The translations under genes and the position numbers were made by a program. From Nitrospiraceae bacterium (lineage in GTDB: Bacteria > Nitrospirota > Thermodesulfovibrionia > UBA6902), in the NCBI GenBank assembly GCA_003599425.1, contig QZKC01000001.1:1-42843 (forward strand): 42,843 nt of DNA, given 5' to 3'. The notes beneath the pieces were generated by a model. It made no database searches. It was given only the letters and a program-made list of their open reading frames with translations, and had not been told where the DNA came from. Positions within the stretch are counted from its first letter, which is position 1; every line of letters begins with the position of its first letter. This document shows positions 28,170 through 35,352 of the stretch, in pieces.

Positions 28170-30836
28170 TCATCTCAGTTTCACATGGTCCCTGACAAAG
28201 TCTTCGATGAACATATCAGTGACAGCATCGTTATACATGACCATGTCGAGCTGTTTTGTGTAAGCCGTAAGTTTGCCCATTATCGTTAACCTTTCTTCAA
28301 TGGCGGACAGGTTGAACTTGGTAAGCATAGCGTTGATCACGTCGCCTGTGACCTTAACCCTGAAATCAAGTTTTTTGATGATCTCGGTTATCAGCCTGAC
28401 CCTTCTCAATCTCCTCTCTGTGGCCGCTCCCCCTCCCTTGAAGAAAAATTTTATGTAGTTGTCATTCAGGTTGTCTCCGGCGTAAGCCTCAACCAGCGAG
28501 AAGTGATACCCAAGCCTTATGCTGAAATTCATATAGTTTTGCGATATGATCGCATAGCTCCTGCCGCCCATTTTAAGGAGTTCTTCTTCCTGCGTAGCCG
28601 CGGTATTTGCGATCATGCCGAAAAAACCTTTGGCGTCCACAGGCCTCGGTTCAGGCCATCTCATATTCATCATCCCTTTCAGGAAAGCTGAAAAGGGCAC
28701 GGAGGTTATGTCTTCCGGCGCAGCCTTTTTCAGGTCATGCTTTCTGATGCCGCCGTCAATATTCAGGAGGCGGGCGTCCATCGGAATGCCGGCTTTTAAA
28801 ATAACTGTTTGTTCTCCAAGCCTCTTTGCGTTGCCTGTCTCAGCAAAGGCGACAAGGGACAGAAGATCTTCAAGGCTTTCGATATGCTCTCCCTCCCTGG
28901 TTCTGAATATCTCGGCCATCGCCATTTCATGTGTGAATCTTGTTATGTCATGAAATGTCTCGCAAAGTTCGGGTTTGAAGTTTTCCCTGTCAGGGTCGAT
29001 CAGATTCAGAGGGACAATTATCTTCAGTACCTTTTCCAGTGTTTGCAGCAGATGAGTGTCCCTGAAAGTTGAACGAGGGATGTTTAAGGTCAGATTGACG
29101 AGCTCTTCGACCCTACCTTCATAGATGTTGCAGTTAAAAGCATCAACCGTCAGTTCCTGCCCGTCTCTGATAATGCGTGTAGCGTTCTCTGTATCAAGGA
29201 TAGTCGGCACCTGGTATTCCCTCGAAAGCGACGCCATGTGCCCTGTGGCGCTGCCCACATCGGTGATGATCGCGGAAGCCTTGTTCATCACGGTCACGAA
29301 TTTCGGTGAAGTATGCCTTGCCACGAGCACCGCGCCTTCAGGGAAATGCTCAAGGTCATCGTGCTCTTTCAGTATAAATGCCTTTCCGCAGCCTATGCCC
29401 TTGCATGCGATGACACCTTTGTCGATCAGTATATTGTATTTTTCGATCCTCCTTGGAACAGTCAGTGTTGAGCTTTCAACTTTCAGCATTCTTAACGGCC
29501 TGCTCTGCAATATACAGATCTGATCGTCGTGGCCTATGGCCCATTCAATGTCCTGCGGACTGCCGTAATGCTTTTCCAGCGCCGCTGCATATCTAAAGAG
29601 CACGCTTATCTGCTCATCCGTCAGGGACGGCCTGTTCCTGAGCTCATCAGGGACCCTGACATCTTTAACGTCTCCTTCGGGGGTGCAAATGTCCATATTC
29701 TGCTGTTCGGGAATTTGTCTCTCCGCAATAACTCCGGTGTCCCGCGCCAGAGAATAGAAGTTCGGCATTTCCGTTCCATCAACAACTGAAGTTCCAAGTC
29801 CCCATACGGCATTGATGAGCATGAGCCCGCTTTCAGGATTGTTGGGGTCTTTTGTATATATGACACCTCCTGACTTTGCGTCAATCATCTTCAGAACACC
29901 GACAGACATCACCATGTCCTCTTCCGAGAATCCATTTGTCTTATAGTAAAAAATTGCGCGTGGGGTAAAGAGGCTTGCAACCACATCCTTGTATTTTTGA
30001 AGGATCAAATTTTCCGGCACATTGAGAAACGTGGAATACTGGCCCGCGAAACTGAATTCCCCGTCCTCACGAATAGCGCTGCTCCGGACAGAGACCTTTA
30101 AAGTTGAATGTTGAATGTTGAATGTTGAATAGTTGGATTCCCTCACTTTAGCGTTCAACCCTTCAACCTTCAACCTTTCAACCGCCATGTTAATAGCTTT
30201 CTGCAAATCCTCCGGCACCTCAGCCCCGGCCACTATGAGTTGTATCTCCCTGCTTATCTCATTAAGCGCTTCCATGTTTTCTATGTTCGCTTCCGAGAGA
30301 TAACTGTTCATCCTGTCGGACAGCCTGTTGTGTTCTACAAATCTTTTGAAGGCATACGCACTGATAGAGAAACCGTCAGGAGCTGGAAGGCTGAGACGGT
30401 TTTTGATCTCTCCCAGATGTGCCATCTTGCCGCCGCTGATACTGATCATTTCCATGTTAAGGTTTTCGATGGGAATGACCAGTTCGCTGACCGGTATCAA
30501 CCGTTTGTGTGATAAAGTCTTTTGAACTTTATCGTTAATGTCTTCATGTCGCTTATATAATATCTGATACTTTTTTTCTGAAAGCTCGTTTATGTATTCA
30601 ATAATCTTAAAGACACCGTCATCGATCGCTTTCACGGTTGCATTGATATATTGTCTGTCAAAGAGATATTCACCGGAAAGTTTTTCCTCCATGTCCGCCA
30701 TAAGTTCCAGGACATTATTGTTTTCCCTGAGCAGGTTCTGGAAGGTAACGTATTTCCGCTTCAGCGCTTCCTGAAGGCTGCCCTCCTGAACTTCATCTCT
30801 CTTCAACTTTCTGAACGCCTTGAAGAAATTTCTCAT
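28170..30836 (-). CDS. PEP-synthase-like PEP/pyruvate-binding protein with phosphohistidine domain and non-canonical C-terminus
   Basis: ATP-grasp region (GGKMAHLGEIKN, VSVRSSAIREDGEFSFAGQYSTFLNV, DIEWAIGHDDQICILQSRPL), swivelling domain (IITDVGSATGHMASLSREYQVPTI). Confidence 0.88.
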   Translation of the reverse strand: MRNFFKAFRKLKRDEVQEGSLQEALKRKYVTFQNLLRENNNVLELMADMEEKLSGEYLFDRQYINATVKAIDDGVFKIIEYINELSEKKYQILYKRHEDINDKVQKTLSHKRLIPVSELVIPIENLNMEMISISGGKMAHLGEIKNRLSLPAPDGFSISAYAFKRFVEHNRLSDRMNSYLSEANIENMEALNEISREIQLIVAGAEVPEDLQKAINMAVERLKVEGLNAKVRESNYSTFNIQHSTLKVSVRSSAIREDGEFSFAGQYSTFLNVPENLILQKYKDVVASLFTPRAIFYYKTNGFSEEDMVMSVGVLKMIDAKSGGVIYTKDPNNPESGLMLINAVWGLGTSVVDGTEMPNFYSLARDTGVIAERQIPEQQNMDICTPEGDVKDVRVPDELRNRPSLTDEQISVLFRYAAALEKHYGSPQDIEWAIGHDDQICILQSRPLRMLKVESSTLTVPRRIEKYNILIDKGVIACKGIGCGKAFILKEHDDLEHFPEGAVLVARHTSPKFVTVMNKASAIITDVGSATGHMASLSREYQVPTILDTENATRIIRDGQELTVDAFNCNIYEGRVEELVNLTLNIPRSTFRDTHLLQTLEKVLKIIVPLNLIDPDRENFKPELCETFHDITRFTHEMAMAEIFRTREGEHIESLEDLLSLVAFAETGNAKRLGEQTVILKAGIPMDARLLNIDGGIRKHDLKKAAPEDITSVPFSAFLKGMMNMRWPEPRPVDAKGFFGMIANTAATQEEELLKMGGRSYAIISQNYMNFSIRLGYHFSLVEAYAGDNLNDNYIKFFFKGGGAATERRLRRVRLITEIIKKLDFRVKVTGDVINAMLTKFNLSAIEERLTIMGKLTAYTKQLDMVMYNDAVTDMFIEDFVRDHVKLR
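30103..30182. repeat. GTTGAA heptad inverted repeat, copy A (inside the PEP-synthase-like CDS)
   Basis: GTTGAAT x4 (30103-30130), then an inverted arm GTTCAACCCTTCAACCTTCAACCTTTCAACC ending at 30182/30183. Confidence 0.85.
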
Positions 30837-30990
30837 GCTTAATTATACCCGAAGGATTTTCAATTGCATAAAAACCCTGTTTCAGGTTTTCTAAATCGTT
30901 CTTATAAGTGCTCTCTTTATTTTTCTTTTCCAAATGAGGGATCGACGTATATCAAAAAAGTTTTCTAATAATATTATTAATAAAAACTTC

Positions 30991-31019
30991 TTGACAAGAA
31001 ATTCCAAAGAGTATAACAT
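30991..31019 (+). promoter_or_regulatory. Candidate sigma-70 promoter of the GntR-family gene
   Basis: TTGACA (30991-30996), 17-nt spacer, TAACAT (31014-31019). Confidence 0.55.
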
Positions 31020-31053
31020 TATAATCAATTAATTAATAACATTATAATGTTAT
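31013..31053. promoter_or_regulatory. Candidate GntR operator: 18-bp perfect palindrome plus upstream partial copy
   Basis: ATAACATTATAATGTTAT (31036-31053) is a perfect palindrome; ATAACATTATAAT recurs at 31013-31025, 23 bp upstream and overlapping the -10. Confidence 0.6.
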
Positions 31054-31064
31054 GATAAATTAAA

Positions 31065-31802
31065 ATGGAAAGACCCTTAGATAGAGAAAAATCGCAAAAG
31101 CTATATGTGCAACTCTTTGAATTATTGAGAGGAAAAATAGAGACAGGCGAATGGGCTGTCAGCACTCAAATTCCGACTGAGGAAGAGCTTTGCAAGATAT
31201 ATGATGTAAGCAAAGCCACAGTACGGCTCGCAATATTGGAACTTGTGCGGCAGGGCTATTTAACGAGGCAGCAGGGGAAAGGTACTTTCGTATGCAAAAG
31301 GATAATACCGGAGGGCTTGACTATGTCAACAAGTTTTAAGGAGTTGATGCTTGAAGCAGGCATTGTATTTTCCACCCAAACACTCGCCCAGACCGTGATG
31401 ATGCCTACTGATGACATTGATGTTAAGCTCAACGTTCCTGAAGACAAGCACATCATTTATATAAAGCGTTTGCGCGCGGTTGAAAATGAACCGGTTCTCC
31501 TTCAGGAAGCATATATCCCCTACAACATATGCCCTCAGTTATTAGCAGATGACATTGCCAGCAACTCTCTGTTTGAACTTTTTGAAAAGAAATATGGAAT
31601 AAAAATTACTAAGATAACCGACTTTATTGAACTTGCCTATATCAATAAAGATGAAGGCAAGCTTCTCGATATGAAGGAAGGCTCTCCCGCGTTGCTCCTT
31701 GAGCAGCATTTTTACGCGGGTGAAACTCAAGTGATCTATATGCGAACAATAAAGAGACCTGAGAGGTTCAGGTTTTATATAGAGCTGGAAAGGAAAGGTT
31801 AA
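31065..31802 (+). CDS. GntR-family transcriptional regulator with UTRA domain
   Basis: LYVQLFELLRGKIETGEWAVSTQIPTEEELCKIYDVSKATVRLAILELVRQGYLTRQQGKGTFV, then a UTRA-type effector domain. Confidence 0.95.
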   Translation: MERPLDREKSQKLYVQLFELLRGKIETGEWAVSTQIPTEEELCKIYDVSKATVRLAILELVRQGYLTRQQGKGTFVCKRIIPEGLTMSTSFKELMLEAGIVFSTQTLAQTVMMPTDDIDVKLNVPEDKHIIYIKRLRAVENEPVLLQEAYIPYNICPQLLADDIASNSLFELFEKKYGIKITKITDFIELAYINKDEGKLLDMKEGSPALLLEQHFYAGETQVIYMRTIKRPERFRFYIELERKG

Positions 31803-31805
31803 AAA

Positions 31806-31874
31806 GTTGAAGGTTGAATAGTTGAATGGTTAAAGAATAAATTTTTCAACTTTTCAACTGTTCAACCTTTCAAC
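31806..31874. repeat. GTTGAA heptad inverted repeat, copy B
   Basis: GTTGAAGGTTGAATAGTTGAATGG ... TTTTTCAACTTTTCAACTGTTCAACCTTTCAAC; begins 3 nt after the GntR stop codon. Confidence 0.85.
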
Positions 31875-31893
31875 AGATTAAAAAGGAGGTTTT

Positions 31894-32421
31894 ATGTCAA
31901 ACGGAAAGACCGTAAAGGAGTTGATGCTTGACGTCTTTGAATTCCCCCACATACCTTATTGGTTCTCAATAAGGCAGGCCATCGGGATTATCAAGAAATC
32001 CCTGCTCACCAAGGAAAAATGTCTTCAACCTATGGCTGTGCTGGTCTTTGATGAAAAGTACAATCTTGTCGGCACGGTGAGTTTTAAAAATATTCTCAGA
32101 GGCCTGGAGCCAAGATTTTTAAAGCCCACATCAAAGGCCCAGGGCCACGTGGAAGACGATTCGGGATTGTCTTTGCTCTGGGATACGCTTTTCAACAAAG
32201 AGTCAAGGGAAATGGCGGAGAAGCCCATCAGTGAGGTGATGACCCCTGCAAAACATTTTGTCGCGCCCGATGACCCGGTAACCAAGGCCGCTTATCTTAT
32301 GGTGCACAATGACCTGGCCTTATTGCCTGTTCTTGAAAACAACAAGAAGTTCGTCGGACTTGTAAGAATGATAGAAGTCTTCGATGAGTTGTCAAATAAT
32401 ATTCTGGAAGGGAGGGGGTAA
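31894..32421 (+). CDS. CBS-domain protein
   Basis: Paired segments LQPMAVLVFDEKYNLVGTVSFKNIL and ISEVMTPAKHFVAPDDPVTKAAYLMVHNDLALLPVLENNKKFVGLVRMIEVFD. Confidence 0.88.
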   Translation: MSNGKTVKELMLDVFEFPHIPYWFSIRQAIGIIKKSLLTKEKCLQPMAVLVFDEKYNLVGTVSFKNILRGLEPRFLKPTSKAQGHVEDDSGLSLLWDTLFNKESREMAEKPISEVMTPAKHFVAPDDPVTKAAYLMVHNDLALLPVLENNKKFVGLVRMIEVFDELSNNILEGRG

Positions 32422-32426
32422 TTATC

Positions 32427-33947
32427 ATGGCAGAGAAAGATATAAAAACAGCTCAGGGGTTGCCTGAAGCGCCGGTCGAGATAGTTGTAGCGAAAGCTCC
32501 GAAAGCCCCTTTTGACTGGAAGCGTGTTTTTTTTATTTTGCTTGGATTAGGACTTTTCCTTTTTGTTTATTTCATGCCGCAGTGGAATGACGCCATCGAC
32601 CCTACAGGCAAGGCATTTCCACTTTCGCAGGAAGGTAAAGGCGCAATAGCGCTTTTTTTATTAGCAGGTATATGGTGGGTATTTGAGGTTATACCTATTG
32701 GCGCAACGGCCCTTGCTATCGGCGTGTTTCAGGCATTATTTGGCATCCGCTCTGCAAAAGATGCATTTAAAGACTTTATGGATCCCTCTGTTATGTTCAT
32801 CTTCGGCTCTGTTGTTGTCGGATTGGCTTTTACAAAAGCAGGGCTCACAAAACGCATCGCATACAAAATGCTTGAACTTGTCGGTGAAAATACAGGCAAG
32901 ATACTTCTTGGCGCCCTGCTTGTTACAGCATCATTAACTCTTGTAATGGCTCATACCGCGGCTGCGGCAACTGTTTATCCTATTTTGCTTGCTGTCCTTG
33001 CTCTTTATGGAGAAGGCGACAAGCAGACCAAATTCGGCAAGGCTTTGTTTATAGGTATGGCTTATGCAGCAGGTGCAGGAAGCATTATCACATTCCTCGG
33101 CGCTGCACGCGGGCCAGCCGCAGCAGGTATGTTCAAAGAATTCACCGGCAGAGATATCGGATTCTTTGAACTTACAAAATATATGTTTCTTGTTGGCGGG
33201 ATAATGGTCTTAATTATATGGGGTTATTTAATGGTATTTCTAAAGCCTGAAAAAAAGACAATCCCCGGGCTTAAGGATAAAGTGAAAAGGCTTTCCAGAG
33301 AACTGGGTCCAATGACAAGAGATGAAAAATTTGTCATCTTTTGCGTAGTGTGTGTTGTTATCATAATGTCTTTGCAGTCTTTTGTTCCGGTACTTAAACC
33401 GCTCGACAGGGCCGCCATAATGCTGGTCTCAACACTCCTGTTCTTCATATTCAAAGTGCTTACTGTTAAAGAACTTGAGGAAATACCCTGGAACATCATC
33501 CTGCTCTTCAGCGGCGCCATGAGTATAGGATTCTGTCTCTGGAAGACCGGAGCCGCACAGTGGATGGCAGTCAACTGGCTTGTGATGTTCCAGAACGCTC
33601 ACTGGCTTGTTTTTGTAGTCAGCATAGCAGCATTTGTCTTGATAATGACAAACTTCATTATGAACGTTGCTGCTATAGCTATTTCACTTCCAGTTTCCCT
33701 TGTTGTTGCCCAATATCTTGGCGTTGCCCCTGATGTGATTTTTTATGCTTCACTGGTTACGGCAGGCATGCCGTTTGTGCTTTTGATAGGCGCTGCTCCT
33801 AATGCCATAGCATATGGCTCAGGCCAGTTTACGACTGGTGAATTTTTTAAACATGGAATTCCAATGAGCATTATATTGATAGTTGTCTTGGGATTAGCGA
33901 TTGTTACAATCTGGCCGTTGTTTGGAATGCCGGTTTTGATGAAATAA
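32427..33947 (+). CDS. SLC13/DASS-family sodium-coupled anion permease
   Basis: IWWVFEVIPIGATALAIG, DPSVMFIFGSVVVGLAFTKAGLTKRIAYKML, NIILLFSGAMSIGFCLWKTGAAQWMA, typical DASS topology. Confidence 0.88.
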   Translation: MAEKDIKTAQGLPEAPVEIVVAKAPKAPFDWKRVFFILLGLGLFLFVYFMPQWNDAIDPTGKAFPLSQEGKGAIALFLLAGIWWVFEVIPIGATALAIGVFQALFGIRSAKDAFKDFMDPSVMFIFGSVVVGLAFTKAGLTKRIAYKMLELVGENTGKILLGALLVTASLTLVMAHTAAAATVYPILLAVLALYGEGDKQTKFGKALFIGMAYAAGAGSIITFLGAARGPAAAGMFKEFTGRDIGFFELTKYMFLVGGIMVLIIWGYLMVFLKPEKKTIPGLKDKVKRLSRELGPMTRDEKFVIFCVVCVVIIMSLQSFVPVLKPLDRAAIMLVSTLLFFIFKVLTVKELEEIPWNIILLFSGAMSIGFCLWKTGAAQWMAVNWLVMFQNAHWLVFVVSIAAFVLIMTNFIMNVAAIAISLPVSLVVAQYLGVAPDVIFYASLVTAGMPFVLLIGAAPNAIAYGSGQFTTGEFFKHGIPMSIILIVVLGLAIVTIWPLFGMPVLMK

Positions 33948-33955
33948 AATAAATA

Positions 33956-34055
33956 GTTGAACAGTTGAATAGTTGAAGGTTGAAGGTTGAAGGTTGAAGG
34001 TTGATCGTTGATGGGTTTTAAAACCTTTCAACTTTTCAACCTTCAACCTTTCAAC
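33956..34055. repeat. GTTGAA heptad inverted repeat, copy C
   Basis: GTTGAACAGTTGAATAGTTGAAGGTTGAAGGTTGAAGGTTGAAGGTTGATCG ... CCTTTCAACTTTTCAACCTTCAACCTTTCAAC. Confidence 0.88.
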
Positions 34056-34072
34056 AAAAATCAGAGGATATT

Positions 34073-34789
34073 ATGAGTTCCGAAAATATACTGAAAAAAT
34101 ACTTCGACAAGACATACACCGAGATCGAGTTCATCAAGAAGACGTATGAGGCTCTTAGACAACTGGGCTTCAACAATGACAACACGATCGCGGGCAAATG
34201 TATCTGCAGGGACGAGATATCACAGTCCATAAGAAGCGTGATAAAGCACGTCTGGGGAGAAGCCTTCAATTTCTCCAGCCTTGCAGGCATGTTCTTCGCA
34301 GGCAAAACCGGATTGGCAGCGGCAATGCATCATTCACCGATCGCTGACGGTAGAGAGCGGTATGTGTTTTACGCAATGCCTCATATCGCGATAAATGAAG
34401 AAGGCAGGATAGGGATCTGCAAGCGGGAAGGCAGGGCAGGTGAATCCATAGCCTGCGGGGCCCTCTATGCCTTTCAGAAAGAGATGGCAAGCGGCAGGGT
34501 AAATCTTACAATGGATAACGAAGACGTTGAGCAGAGCCTTATCAGGATGCGGCTTTTGAGAGAGATCCCGTATGGCCATGTCCCGGACCTTCTTGAGCTT
34601 ACGAAAACAACGCTGAAGGCTATTCAGGCAGATCTTGAGACCGCGATCAGTAAAGTTGTTGATACAGGCAAAAGCAACTACGCGGTGATAACAGGCATAC
34701 AGATAAACGGGCCTGACAGCAACTATGTATGGCCTGCGGCGTGTTATGCAGTTGTGGATGGAAAACAAATACAGTTGAAGGTTGAATAG
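34073..34789 (+). CDS. LCIB/LCIC-family (beta-CA-like) carbonic anhydrase homologue
   Basis: CICRDE, WGEAFNFSSLAGMFFAGKTGLAAAMHHSP, ERYVFYAMPHIAI and ESIACGALYAFQKE, from recalled similarity to the LCIB family including candidate Cys-His-Cys zinc ligands. Confidence 0.78.
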   Translation: MSSENILKKYFDKTYTEIEFIKKTYEALRQLGFNNDNTIAGKCICRDEISQSIRSVIKHVWGEAFNFSSLAGMFFAGKTGLAAAMHHSPIADGRERYVFYAMPHIAINEEGRIGICKREGRAGESIACGALYAFQKEMASGRVNLTMDNEDVEQSLIRMRLLREIPYGHVPDLLELTKTTLKAIQADLETAISKVVDTGKSNYAVITGIQINGPDSNYVWPAACYAVVDGKQIQLKVE

Positions 34790-34810
34790 TTGAAAAGTTG
34801 AAAGGTTAAA
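34774..34810. repeat. GTTGAA heptad repeat, copy D (single arm)
   Basis: GTTGAAGGTTGAATAGTTGAAAAGTTGAAAGGTTAAA; it encodes the last residues (QLKVE-stop) of the upstream CDS; no facing inverted arm. Confidence 0.8.
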
Positions 34811-34835
34811 CAAAAAAATCAGAGGGGACGAATTT

Positions 34836-35225
34836 ATGAGTAAGACTGTTAAGAGTTTTGAGGAGTTGAATACCTGGAAGAATGCAAGAGAACTTGTAGG
34901 GTTAATATATGCTTTCACCAAAAAAGACAGATTCTCAAAAGATTTTTCGCTTTGTGATCAAATGAAAAGGTCATCTGTTTCTATTATGACTAATATTGCG
35001 GAAGGTTTTGAGCGTGGCTCAAATAAAGAGTTTATACAGTTTCTTTATATAGCAAAAGGGTCATGCAGCGAAGTCAGATCACTACTATATGTTGCTTGTG
35101 ATCAGAACTATATAACAGTGGACGACTTTTCTAAAACAAAAAACGAATGCCTGAAACTCTCAGGAATGATAAACAACTTTATAAAATATCTTGTGCCAAT
35201 GAATTCAAAGAGACAGAAACTTTAG
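34836..35225 (+). CDS. Four-helix-bundle protein (23S rRNA IVP/S23 family)
   Basis: FEELNTWKNARELVGLIYAFTKKDRFSKDFSLCDQMKRSSVSIMTNIAEGFERGSNKEFIQFLYIAKGSCSEVRSLLYVA is diagnostic. Confidence 0.95.
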   Translation: MSKTVKSFEELNTWKNARELVGLIYAFTKKDRFSKDFSLCDQMKRSSVSIMTNIAEGFERGSNKEFIQFLYIAKGSCSEVRSLLYVACDQNYITVDDFSKTKNECLKLSGMINNFIKYLVPMNSKRQKL

Positions 35226-35232
35226 AAACAAA

Positions 35233-35290
35233 TTTGAATGTTGAATGGTTGAATGGTTTTTCCAACTTTTCAACCTTTCAACTATTCAAC
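35233..35290. repeat. GTTGAA heptad inverted repeat, copy E
   Basis: TTTGAATGTTGAATGGTTGAATGG ... TCCAACTTTTCAACCTTTCAACTATTCAAC. Confidence 0.85.
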
Positions 35291-35352
35291 AAATTTAATA
35301 GAGGATTTATGGAATCAACAATAATGATATGTAATCAAGGAGGACTAATCTC

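Noticed and set aside
34836-35225. Four-helix-bundle gene as part of a diversity-generating retroelement
   Set aside because: No reverse transcriptase or template/variable repeat pair is present in the window.
30103-35290. GTTGAA arrays as a CRISPR-like array
   Set aside because: Unit is only 7-8 bp, arms are inverted, no unique spacers of regular length and no cas genes.
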